Of a stretch of 64,000 nucleotides of DNA, positions 49,105-57,174 are shown piece by piece. The notes beneath the pieces were generated by a model. It was given only the letters and a program-made list of their open reading frames with translations. It did not search any database and was not told the origin of the DNA. Every line of letters begins with the position of its first letter. The stretch's first letter is position 1. Origin of the DNA: Thermomonas sp. (GTDB lineage Bacteria; Pseudomonadota; Gammaproteobacteria; Xanthomonadales; Xanthomonadaceae); assembly GCF_019104945.1 (NCBI RefSeq), contig NZ_JAHRWW010000011.1, forward strand, positions 51,604-115,603. Reading direction: 5' to 3'. A program made the position numbers and the translations under genes.

Positions 49105-50208
49105 TCATGTTGTTACGGCGGCCCGTCTCTGCTCGGCCTTTTCTCGGTGGTCCTGCTCACGCAGGTGTTGCAGATACCAGCTCGCCGCACCGAGAACGCC
49201 GAGCTTTTCGTTTTCAACCAGCCGCACGGAAACGCGTTCCAGTACGGCGCGCATTGCACCTTTGTTCACCAAGCGCGCACGGAACTCACTGCGCGTAATG
49301 AAATCTAGGATTTGCGGCACGATGCCGCCTGCAATAAATACTTTGTTGGCGCTGGCGATCATGGCGAGATCACCGATGAAGCTGCCAAGCAACTCGCAAA
49401 ACGCCAACACCGCATCCAGCGCCACGGCATCATGGGCACGTGCGGCCTGGGTGATCTCGGCAGGTGTTTGCAGCTGCGCGGTTTTACCCTGCTGCGCACA
49501 AAGCGCTTGGTAGATATTCATCAAGCCTGGGCCCGACAAGAACTGCTCGGTGCAAACGTGCTGTTGCGGCTGCTGTTGCCGCTGCCACGCCAGCAGCGAT
49601 TCTTCCCGCGCATTGCCCGGCGCAAAAGCCGCCATGCCCGCTTCGGTGGGCAGCACGACTACGTCCTTTCCACGCGGAATGCAGATGGCTGCACCCAGCC
49701 CGGTTCCCGGCCCGATCACCAAGGCAGGGCCACAGCCGCTATCGGCAACACCCGGTGTCAGGTCACGCGAATCGGTGTTCGCCAAACGGCCAACGCCGTG
49801 CGCGGCCGCAGCGAAATCGTTGACCACATGCAGTTCACGCAGGTGCAGTTCATCGCGCAGCTTCGCCAGCGAAATCCGCCAGGGCAGATTGGAGTTGATG
49901 ACCTCATCGTCCAGCAGCACACCCGCACTGGCGATCACCATGCAGTCGATGCCTTCACGCGCTGGATGGTCTTGCACAAACTCCGCCAAAATCGCGGCGA
50001 GGCTCGGGTAATCGTTGCAGGGGAACTTGCGCCAAGACAGCACCTGCAGACCGCCATCGGCGTCGGCACGTACCACCGAGATGCGCGCATTGGTGCCGCC
50101 GACGTCGGCGGCAATAAAGCAGGTTCCGGAGGCCAGCGCAGGATGTGCCGCAAACGGCGCATTGATCGCCGTCGCCGCATTGCTCGCAACCCCTGCTGCA
50201 TTCCCCAT
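49105..50208 (-). CDS. glk: Glucokinase-family sugar kinase
   Basis: The 367-residue protein belongs to the bacterial glucokinase family rather than the ROK family. Its motifs are FIAADVGGTNARISVV (ATP phosphate-binding), VIGPGTGLGAAI, PTEAGMAAFAP and KVFIAGGIVPQ. In this locus it may phosphorylate N-acetylglucosamine to the 6-phosphate for NagA, or glucose. Sequence alone does not decide. The ATG at 50208 has GGGGTG upstream and avoids an upstream extension that would overlap the promoter. A NagR-like operator and a -35 box lie 55-60 bases upstream. Confidence 0.88.
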   Translation of the reverse strand: MGNAAGVASNAATAINAPFAAHPALASGTCFIAADVGGTNARISVVRADADGGLQVLSWRKFPCNDYPSLAAILAEFVQDHPAREGIDCMVIASAGVLLDDEVINSNLPWRISLAKLRDELHLRELHVVNDFAAAAHGVGRLANTDSRDLTPGVADSGCGPALVIGPGTGLGAAICIPRGKDVVVLPTEAGMAAFAPGNAREESLLAWQRQQQPQQHVCTEQFLSGPGLMNIYQALCAQQGKTAQLQTPAEITQAARAHDAVALDAVLAFCELLGSFIGDLAMIASANKVFIAGGIVPQILDFITRSEFRARLVNKGAMRAVLERVSVRLVENEKLGVLGAASWYLQHLREQDHREKAEQRRAAVTT

Positions 50209-50239
50209 TCCAAGCACCCCTTTCACACTTGAGCGATGA

Positions 50240-50268
50240 ACTCTGCACAGTCGTGACATCGTTGTCAA
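50240..50268 (-). promoter_or_regulatory. Candidate promoter of the kinase-receptor unit
   Basis: On the minus strand TTGACA (50268-50263) is followed after 17 bases by CAGAGT (50245-50240). The -35 box is perfect, the -10 is weak. The -35 lies inside the NagR-like palindrome, so repressor binding would block polymerase. Confidence 0.5.
50254..50267. promoter_or_regulatory. NagR-like operator 1
   Basis: TGACATCGTTGTCA is an imperfect palindrome (arms TGACA/TGTCA, centre CG), as expected for a LacI-family operator. The core ACATCGTTG recurs at 53517 and 53686, all in promoters of this sugar locus. Assignment to the LacI regulator at 55077 is inference. Confidence 0.65.
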
Positions 50269-50499
50269 CAAATAGTCATGAAGTATTCATGTTTTTGTCA
50301 AAATAGCCCTATTCATCTTTTTTATTTTTGCGGCGCAGCATAAATTTCGACCATTTCTTTCGTAGAACTAGGTGTTATGCGGCTTAAAATTTTGTTGCAT
50401 GCATCACCACAAGACAAAAAGTGGACATATTTGATGACTCGCCAGATGCACCTTTTTGTCTGATCGCATACGCGTTTTTTTATGACGCATAAAACGACG

Positions 50500-50525
50500 C
50501 AAGCCCCGGTATTTGCCGGGGCTTG
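50500..50525 (-). terminator. Terminator after the second TonB receptor gene
   Basis: A 10-base stem (50500-50509 with 50516-50525) with a six-base loop lies 37 bases past the receptor stop. On the minus strand it is followed by GCGTCGTTTTA, so the T-run is short and displaced. Confidence 0.7.
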
Positions 50526-50561
50526 GTTGTTTTCTCAATACTCGGTGAGGTGTGGCTTCGC

Positions 50562-53354
50562 TTAGAACTGGAAGCGCAGTGTGGCCATATAACGGCGACC
50601 CGTTCGGTACGCACCACGCGTGAGCTTCTCGTTGTTGGCGTAGCTGTGATACACCGAATCGGTCAAATTCATGCCATCCAAGCTCACCGTGAAATGGTCG
50701 TTGATCTTGTAACCGATCGTGGCATCCACCGAGGTGTAGGCGCGCGTCCACAGCGAATCACCGCGATCTACATTGGTGAAGTACTTATCACGCCACGAAT
50801 AGGTCACCCGCGCGGTCCAGTGCTCGTTTTCGAAGAACGGGCTGATATTGAGCTGCCCCTTCGAGTTGTAGGGCAGCGGTAGCCCTGCATCCGATGCACC
50901 ATCGGCATAGGTGTAGTTACCGATAAAGCCAAAACCGTTATCGAAGCTTTGTTGATAGGCCAGCGAGAAGCCTTTGATCGTGGCCGACCCTGCGTTGAAT
51001 GGACGCGCCACTTGATAGGTGGTGTCCTTGCTCTGGTTTTGATTGTAGTGCGTTTCCGGGCGCGTGGTTACCAAGATGTAGCTACCAATGTCGCGGTAGA
51101 ACACCGAGCCCGCCAGAATCGAATTCTTGGACAGATACCACTCTGCCGAGAAGTCGAAATTCGTGGATTTGTACGGGTCAAGATTCGGGTTACCACCGCC
51201 ACCTGTAAGGGTTTGATCCCCCAGCCACAAATAGCTCGACATATCGCCGTAGTTCGGGCGTGCAATCACCTTCGCCGCCGAACCACGCAACACTACGTCA
51301 TCGGTGAGGTCATAAATCAGGTTCACCGTTGGCAGCACATCGTTGTATTTCTTCTTCACGCTGGCCCAAGCATAGCCTGTAGCCGGGCAAGGGCTCACAT
51401 TCACCGTACACGCCCAGCTACCGCTATCCGACTCGGTTTGCACGTAGCGCACACCGATATTGCCGCGCAGCTTGTCGGCAGAAAAATCCGCCTGCACATA
51501 GGCCGCCTTCACGTCCTCTTCGATGGTGTAGGTGTTGGCCGCAAACGAGGGGTCGGCGAACGTGCTTGGCTGCGGCATGGTTTGCCAAGGCGCCAACCAG
51601 TCACCACTCAAGATGTAATCGGCCAACTTCCAGCCATCGATGGTGAAGCGTTTATTGAGATCACCTACGCCGCCAAAACCGCTGAGATAGTTGTTCGGCA
51701 AAGGACGCGGATCGAACTGCGCCGCCGTAGGATTACCAAACCCAGCCACCGAAGCCAGCGATACGCCTCCCATTACCTGTGAGGTGGTATGGCTGCGCTG
51801 CTTGTAGCCAAAGCGAATTTGGTTGAATACGCCATCGAGATTCACACCGGCATCCAACTGGCCGTAGCGCTCTTTATCCCCGGTTGGCTTGAACACGATA
51901 TTGCCACCCCAGCCGGGGTTCCACGTTGATACATTGGGATCTGCGCCCCAGCCACCATCTACCTGGAATGCGGAAGGGTCCAAGAACGGGTTGCTGCCGT
52001 TAAAGGTCAGCGTGCCCGGCTGGCCGGGCGCACCGCTGATGTCATAGCTGTAATCAGACCAGTTCAAAAATTCGCCAAACACCTGCTGCCCGGTACCACC
52101 CGAAGCCTTACTGGTGCCCAGCTCCGCCGAGGCAAACCAGTTCTGCCCAAACCAGCGCAGCTTGAGGTCGTAGGCATCGGTTTCTACCGTTGCGCGGCGG
52201 TTGATGAGGTCATAGGCCACCAATGCATTTTTGAACGTACCCTTGGTGATCACACCGTCGTCGATGGTGACGTCGGTCATCTTCATCAGGCCATTCCATG
52301 CGTTACCCATGAACGCAAACATGGAGTGGCTGATATTGTCGTAACCGGCTTTGACCTTGAGCGCGTTTAGCTCGGCCTCAAAACTATCCGAAGGACGCAG
52401 CTGTAGCGCTAACGAGTAGGTATTGCGCTTACGCTCTTGTTCAAAATAATGCGCGCTGAGCGAGTTCGGGCCGCGCGCGGTGAGGTTATTCTCAAGTGTC
52501 GTGGCGCAGGTGCCCACGCAGGTGGCTGGTTTGGTGGGCTGCGAGCCGTCTGGGTTTGCAGGCACCGACCAATCGGTAGGCAGGTTGTTCACCGAGCCGC
52601 CACCGCCTTCGCCGTCGCGATAGGCCAGCGCCGACACGGTGCCGTAAGACTCCACGCCGTCGCGGCGGATATTTTCATCTGACTTTTGCGCCGCCACCAA
52701 AATACCGAAGGTATTGGCCGGGTTCTTCCAGCTATACATCAGTGAAAGCTGCGGGTCATTCTTACGAATACGATCGTTCCACAGGTAGCTCACCTGTCCA
52801 GATACCGAATTGGCTTCCATATCCAGCGGCTTACGCGTACTGACAATCACGGTGCCGCCCACCGAACCTTCGTCAAGGCGTGCTTCCGGTGACTTATACA
52901 CTTCCACCTTGCCCACAATTTGCGGCGCAAGCAGCGAATAGTTGAACGTGCGGCCCGGCTGGTCGGTAATGAACCAGTCGGCCGAGGCAATGGTCTGGCC
53001 ATTGAGCAAGGTGCGGTTGAGTGCGGGGTCGGTGCCGAGAATCGAGACTTTCTCGCCTTGGCCAAACGCCTTATCGATGGTGACGCCTGGGATGATGGTC
53101 ATCGCCTCGGCCACGTTGGTGGCCGGAAACTTACCCACGTCTTCGGCGGTAATGGCATCCACAATCGCATTGGCTTCGCGCTTGGCATCAAGCGCCTGTT
53201 GCAAGCTGCCGCGGATCCCTTTCACGATGACCTTATCAAGCTCGGTCGCCTTCTGGTCTTTTGGCTTGGCCGTTGCCTCTTGCGCATGCGCGCTGCCCAC
53301 CACACCAAGCACCGCCACGATACTCAGCGCCAATACTGTTTTCTGAATGTGCAT
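50562..53354 (-). CDS. TonB-dependent receptor (NAG/chitin locus, second copy)
   Basis: The 930-residue outer-membrane receptor has a signal peptide (MHIQKTVLALSIVAVLGVVGSAHA) and a plug domain (VIVKGIRGSLQQALDAKREA, then VGKFPATNVAEAMTIIPGV). A 22-strand-type barrel ends in YMATLRFQF. It is a diverged paralogue of the first receptor, with similar start region and plug. The ATG at 53354 begins the signal peptide and has GGAG upstream. Its candidate promoter carries a NagR-like operator, so it is probably induced by N-acetylglucosamine. The exact oligosaccharide transported is unknown. Confidence 0.92.
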   Translation of the reverse strand: MHIQKTVLALSIVAVLGVVGSAHAQEATAKPKDQKATELDKVIVKGIRGSLQQALDAKREANAIVDAITAEDVGKFPATNVAEAMTIIPGVTIDKAFGQGEKVSILGTDPALNRTLLNGQTIASADWFITDQPGRTFNYSLLAPQIVGKVEVYKSPEARLDEGSVGGTVIVSTRKPLDMEANSVSGQVSYLWNDRIRKNDPQLSLMYSWKNPANTFGILVAAQKSDENIRRDGVESYGTVSALAYRDGEGGGGSVNNLPTDWSVPANPDGSQPTKPATCVGTCATTLENNLTARGPNSLSAHYFEQERKRNTYSLALQLRPSDSFEAELNALKVKAGYDNISHSMFAFMGNAWNGLMKMTDVTIDDGVITKGTFKNALVAYDLINRRATVETDAYDLKLRWFGQNWFASAELGTSKASGGTGQQVFGEFLNWSDYSYDISGAPGQPGTLTFNGSNPFLDPSAFQVDGGWGADPNVSTWNPGWGGNIVFKPTGDKERYGQLDAGVNLDGVFNQIRFGYKQRSHTTSQVMGGVSLASVAGFGNPTAAQFDPRPLPNNYLSGFGGVGDLNKRFTIDGWKLADYILSGDWLAPWQTMPQPSTFADPSFAANTYTIEEDVKAAYVQADFSADKLRGNIGVRYVQTESDSGSWACTVNVSPCPATGYAWASVKKKYNDVLPTVNLIYDLTDDVVLRGSAAKVIARPNYGDMSSYLWLGDQTLTGGGGNPNLDPYKSTNFDFSAEWYLSKNSILAGSVFYRDIGSYILVTTRPETHYNQNQSKDTTYQVARPFNAGSATIKGFSLAYQQSFDNGFGFIGNYTYADGASDAGLPLPYNSKGQLNISPFFENEHWTARVTYSWRDKYFTNVDRGDSLWTRAYTSVDATIGYKINDHFTVSLDGMNLTDSVYHSYANNEKLTRGAYRTGRRYMATLRFQF

Positions 53355-53502
53355 CTCTCGATTCTCCAAGGCTGTTGCAGCGGCAGGTTTGCACCCTTCG
53401 CCGGTACTTCACGTTGTTGTATCGAACCGCCACATCGTCATCCTGCGACGTGCTTCATGCCCCTGCGATCCCCATCGCGCGCACCCCCTGTGCCGCGGGC
53501 CG

Positions 53503-53531
53503 ACAATGCACAGCCAAGACATCGTTGTCAA
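53503..53531 (-). promoter_or_regulatory. Candidate promoter of the second receptor gene
   Basis: On the minus strand TTGACA (53531-53526) and CATTGT (53508-53503) are 17 bases apart. The -35 falls in the NagR-like site, exactly as in the kinase promoter, and both promoters share TTGACAACGATGTC and a downstream GTGCA. Confidence 0.55.
53517..53530. promoter_or_regulatory. NagR-like operator 2
   Basis: AGACATCGTTGTCA differs from operator 1 in one base. It lies about 165 bases before the receptor start and overlaps its -35 box. Confidence 0.65.
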
Positions 53532-53685
53532 ATTTTGTTTCAGCTCATCTTGTGCAGCCGTTGATTTGGCCTGTTTTACGCGCCACTTTTGCTGCACAGC
53601 AGCAGTCAATTTCCCGCCTTAGGCTAGGTAACTACTGATTATCAGAGAAAATTGTTCAAACCTCGTTATCTCTGCAAGCGAAAGC

Positions 53686-53699
53686 AGACATCGTTGCAC
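53686..53699. promoter_or_regulatory. NagR-like operator 3, degenerate
   Basis: AGACATCGTTGCAC keeps the left half and core of the other two sites but not the right half. It lies about 90 bases before the nagP start, and the overlapping TTGCAC could be its -35 box. Confidence 0.45.
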
Positions 53700-53786
53700 C
53701 AAGTCTTGTCTTGTGCGTCAATCGCACTGCCGCAATAGCGCAACAAACTGGTATTGTCCAACTATTCGTCTGGAGTCCCGAGCGCC

Positions 53787-55058
53787 ATGTCCACTGTTTC
53801 TAGCCCCGCTGTTCCTCGCACTAACTATGGCGCGATCGCCATTGTTGGCGCGCTGTTCTTTATTTTTGGCTTCGTCACTTGGCTCAACGGCCCGCTCATT
53901 CAGTTCGCCAAACTTGCGTTCAATGTCAGCGACAGCTTGGCGTTCCTGATCCCCTTCGCGTTCTATATTTCGTACTTCTGCTTAGCCCTTCCGTCTTCTT
54001 CGATTTTGCGCAAAACCGGTATGAAGAAAGGCATGGCGATTGGCCTGTTTGCGATGGCTGTTGGTGCGGTCGTGTTCGGCCAGTACACCACCGGGCGTGT
54101 CTATGCGGGCGCGGTCACCGGCGTGTTCATCATTGGCGCTGGCTTGGCCATTTTGCAGACCGCCTCTAACCCCTACATCAGTATTCTTGGCCCGATCGAA
54201 GGTGCCGCGCAGCGTATCGCGGTGATGGGCATTTGCAACAAACTCGCGGGCATGCTGGCACCCATCGTAATTGGCGCTGTGGTCATGCACGGTATGGGTG
54301 ATCTGGCCGCACAGGTGGACGCCGCCGACGCCGCCACCAAAGAGCAACTGCTCAACGAATTTGCCGCGCGTATCCATGACCCGTACATGTTGATGGCGGG
54401 CCTGCTGGCGCTGCTCGCTGTGGGCATCCTATTCTCACCGCTGCCGGAACTGCGCGCGGAAGACGTCAACGCGGAAAGCAGCAGCGGTATTTCGAAGAAG
54501 ACCAGCATCACCCAATACCCGCACGTGTGGCTGGGTGCACTGTGCATCTTTGTCTATGTCGGCGCGGAAGTGATGGCCGGTGACGCGATCGGCACTTACG
54601 GTGCGGGCTTCGACCTGCCGCTCGATCAAACCAAGTTCTTCACCTCATTCACCCTCGGCGCCATGCTGGTGGGCTATCTGGTGGGCCTCGTGTTGATTCC
54701 GCGCTTTATTTCACAAGAACGCTGGCTGGCGATCTCGGCCATCCTTGGCGTGGCGTTTACCGTTGGCGCGTTCGTGACCCACGGCATGACCTCGGTGGCC
54801 TTTGTTGCTGCGCTGGGTTTTGCCAATGCCATGATGTGGCCCGCCATCTTCCCACTGGCCATCCAAGGCCTTGGCCGCTTCACCGAGCAGGGCTCGGCGC
54901 TGTTGATCATGGGCATTTCCGGCGGTGCGATCATTCCGCAACTATTTGTGCACCTCAAAGAAACCATGAACTTCCAGCTGGTGTTCTTGCTGCTGATGGT
55001 GCCTTGCTATCTCTACATCCTGTTCTTCGCCACGCGCGGCCATAACATCGGCCGCTAA
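53787..55058 (+). CDS. nagP: NagP-type sugar MFS transporter
   Basis: NagP imports N-acetylglucosamine across the inner membrane. The 423-residue protein has about 12 membrane segments and the FucP/glucose-galactose-permease look: FFIFGFVTWLNGPLIQFAKL at the start, YFCLALPSSSILRKTGMKKG after the second helix, and LQTASNPYISILGP in the fourth. The ATG at 53787 has GGAG upstream; a TTG 33 bases earlier is less likely. It is followed at 18 bases by the LacI gene, then nagB-II and nagA, forming the catabolic operon. Sugar specificity is inferred from these neighbours. Confidence 0.9.
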   Translation: MSTVSSPAVPRTNYGAIAIVGALFFIFGFVTWLNGPLIQFAKLAFNVSDSLAFLIPFAFYISYFCLALPSSSILRKTGMKKGMAIGLFAMAVGAVVFGQYTTGRVYAGAVTGVFIIGAGLAILQTASNPYISILGPIEGAAQRIAVMGICNKLAGMLAPIVIGAVVMHGMGDLAAQVDAADAATKEQLLNEFAARIHDPYMLMAGLLALLAVGILFSPLPELRAEDVNAESSSGISKKTSITQYPHVWLGALCIFVYVGAEVMAGDAIGTYGAGFDLPLDQTKFFTSFTLGAMLVGYLVGLVLIPRFISQERWLAISAILGVAFTVGAFVTHGMTSVAFVAALGFANAMMWPAIFPLAIQGLGRFTEQGSALLIMGISGGAIIPQLFVHLKETMNFQLVFLLLMVPCYLYILFFATRGHNIGR

Positions 55059-55076
55059 CTTCCTGCAGAGGTTCCG

Positions 55077-56108
55077 GTGCACAAACCTACTATCAAAGAC
55101 GTTGCAGCACGCGCAGAAGTTTCGCTAAAAACCGTCTCGCGCGTGATCAACGACGAACCCGGCGTGCATGCGCACACCCGCGACAAAGTGCGCCACGCCA
55201 TTGCACTGCTGGGCTACCAGCCCGATCCGTCGGCGCGCAGCTTACGCAGCGCGCAGTCGTATGCGCTGGGCCTGCTGTACGACAACCCCAACCCGTATTA
55301 CGTCATCGCGCTGCAGCAAGGCGTGCTGTCGGTATGCCGGGAAAGCGGTTACGGCCTGCAGATCCACCCCTGCGATGCGTCTTCACCGCAGCTGGTGTCT
55401 GAAATCGTCACCCTCGTGCGCAATGCGCGGCTGGCCGGTATCGTGCTGGCACCACCGATGTCGGAAGACCAGTTGCTGGTGGATGCCCTGCTGGCTAATG
55501 GCGTGCGTTTGGTGCGTATTGTTTCAGCCTCCAGCGACCCGCAAGCGGGCGGCGCCTGCGTGTATGTCGATGACCGCGACGCGGCCTACGCCATTACCGA
55601 ACATTTGATCCAACTCGGCCACCAGCGCATCGGCTTTTTGTGGGGCGGCAAATCGCACGGCTCGTCGTGGGAGCGCTACAAAGGCTATACCGACGCACTG
55701 AATGACTACGGCATCACCCTTGACCCTGAACTTATCGGAGAAGGTGATTACGCATTCGACGACGGCTTTCGTGGCGCACGCCGTTTGCTGCAATTGAAGG
55801 ATCGCCCCACCGCCATTTTTGGCAGCAACGACGAAATCGCCGCGGGCGTGCTGGCTGCAGCGCGCTCCGGTGGGCTGAACGTGCCCTACGACCTATCCAT
55901 TGCCGGGTTTGAAGACAGCCCGTTCTCCAAGCAAAGCTGGCCTGCACTGACCACCGCGAAACAGGCCACCGAAGAAATTGCGCGCCACGCCACGCGGCGC
56001 TTACTCAGCTTGATTCGCGAACAACCGGAAGGCCCACAGGCCAACCAAGGCTTTAGCCCTGAGCTCGTCGTGCGCGCCTCCACTGCGCCACCGCGGCCCA
56101 AATCTTAA
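55077..56108 (+). CDS. nagR: LacI-family transcriptional regulator (NagR)
   Basis: The 343-residue protein has an N-terminal helix-turn-helix with hinge (TIKDVAARAEVSLKTVSRVI, to LLGYQPDPSARSL) and a periplasmic-binding-protein-like effector domain (GLLYDNPNPYYV, IGFLWGGKSHGSS, AIFGSNDEIAAGVL). It probably represses the NAG genes until a catabolite such as GlcNAc-6-P binds, as known for NagR in Shewanella and Xanthomonas. It starts at a GTG with AGAGG upstream and lies inside the operon it likely controls. The three palindromes before the kinase, receptor and nagP genes are its candidate operators. Confidence 0.9.
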   Translation: MHKPTIKDVAARAEVSLKTVSRVINDEPGVHAHTRDKVRHAIALLGYQPDPSARSLRSAQSYALGLLYDNPNPYYVIALQQGVLSVCRESGYGLQIHPCDASSPQLVSEIVTLVRNARLAGIVLAPPMSEDQLLVDALLANGVRLVRIVSASSDPQAGGACVYVDDRDAAYAITEHLIQLGHQRIGFLWGGKSHGSSWERYKGYTDALNDYGITLDPELIGEGDYAFDDGFRGARRLLQLKDRPTAIFGSNDEIAAGVLAAARSGGLNVPYDLSIAGFEDSPFSKQSWPALTTAKQATEEIARHATRRLLSLIREQPEGPQANQGFSPELVVRASTAPPRPKS

Positions 56109-56122
56109 TTTCCATTTCCCCC

Positions 56123-57172
56123 ATGAATGCACTTCTTATGCCCACACCTGAAAGCACCTGGATGCACGTTGAAGCCGCCGAAGCGGCCAGCGCTGTTGCC
56201 CGCCAATTTGCCGCCAATACCGCCACCGTTACCGCTCTGGCCGAGCGCCTGCGCGCCAAGCCGCCGCGCTTTATTCTGACCTGCGCACGCGGCAGCTCCG
56301 ACCACGCCGCCACCTATGGCAAGTATTTGTTTGAAACCACGCTGGGGATCATTACCGCCTCGGCCTCGCCGTCGGTGGGCTCGGTGTATGCCGTGCAGCC
56401 CAAGCTCGACGACGTACTGTTTGTCGCCATTTCGCAGTCGGGCAAAAGCCCCGACCTGCTGCGTAACGCCGAGATCGCCAAGGCGGGTGGCGCCCATGTT
56501 GTTGCACTGGTCAACGTGGCCGACTCGCCACTGGCCAAGCTCGCCGACACCGTATTACCGCTGCACGCAGGCCCAGAAAACAGCGTGGCCGCCACCAAGA
56601 GCTATCTGTGCTCGCTGGCCGCGCTGCTGCAGCTCACCGCGCACTGGAGCGGCGATACCAAACTGCTGGCTGCTGTCGATGCGCTGCCTGATGCGATGCG
56701 TTCGGCGTGGAATGAAAACTGGTCGGATCTGGTGTCTGGCCTGCGTCTTGCCAAACATCTTTTCGTGCTGGGCCGCGGCCTCGGCCTTGGCGCGGCACAG
56801 GAAGCGGCGCTGAAGTTCAAAGAAACTTGTGGCCTGCACGCGGAAGCATTTTCCTCCGCCGAAGTGAAACACGGCCCGATGGCGATCATTGGCCCCGACT
56901 TCCCCATTTTGGCCTTCGCACAGGACGATGAAACCGGCGACGGCACCGCCGCTGTTGCGGACGAATTCCGCAAGCGCGGCGCACCGGTATGGCTGGCGCG
57001 CCCTAGAGCCAGTGGCCCCGGCACGCTACCGCTGCCCACGTCACCGCACCCGGCGGCAACGCCCATTTTGACGGTGCAGGCATTCTATGCGGTGGCGAAC
57101 GCACTCTCGCTGGCACGCGGATATGATCCCGATGTACCGCCGCATTTGAACAAAGTGACTGAAACGGTTTAA
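56123..57172 (+). CDS. nagB-II: SIS-domain glucosamine-6-phosphate deaminase (NagB-II type)
   Basis: This enzyme converts glucosamine-6-phosphate to fructose-6-phosphate and ammonia. The 349-residue protein has two SIS domains like the isomerase half of GlmS, but no glutaminase domain. Motifs are LTCARGSSDHAATYGKYL, VAISQSGKSPDLLRNAE, GPENSVAATKSYLC and FVLGRGLGLGAAQEAALKFKE (first 20 shown in part), with SAEVKHGPMAI after. It is unrelated to classical NagB, as is usual in xanthomonads and Shewanella. The start has no obvious ribosome binding site, so coupling to nagR (14-base gap) may matter. Confidence 0.92.
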   Translation: MNALLMPTPESTWMHVEAAEAASAVARQFAANTATVTALAERLRAKPPRFILTCARGSSDHAATYGKYLFETTLGIITASASPSVGSVYAVQPKLDDVLFVAISQSGKSPDLLRNAEIAKAGGAHVVALVNVADSPLAKLADTVLPLHAGPENSVAATKSYLCSLAALLQLTAHWSGDTKLLAAVDALPDAMRSAWNENWSDLVSGLRLAKHLFVLGRGLGLGAAQEAALKFKETCGLHAEAFSSAEVKHGPMAIIGPDFPILAFAQDDETGDGTAAVADEFRKRGAPVWLARPRASGPGTLPLPTSPHPAATPILTVQAFYAVANALSLARGYDPDVPPHLNKVTETV

Positions 57173-57174
57173 TC

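Larger units (their letters stand above)
50209..50561. other. Intergenic region: kinase promoter and receptor terminator
   Basis: This 353-base AT-rich gap holds the kinase promoter with a NagR-like site at 50240-50268, and the terminator of the second receptor gene at 50500-50525. The middle (50290-50490) contains T-rich runs but no open frame with a supported start, and nothing else was recognised. Confidence 0.7.
53355..53786. other. Divergent regulatory region between receptor and nagP
   Basis: This 432-base gap separates two divergent genes of the NAG locus. It contains two NagR-like sites (53517-53530 and 53686-53699) and a candidate receptor promoter at 53503-53531. No supported small gene was found. 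Confidence 0.75.

Noticed and set aside
49312..50232. Plus-strand open frame of 306 codons opposite the sugar kinase
   Set aside because: Kinase motifs are intact on the minus strand, and the frame has no ribosome binding site.
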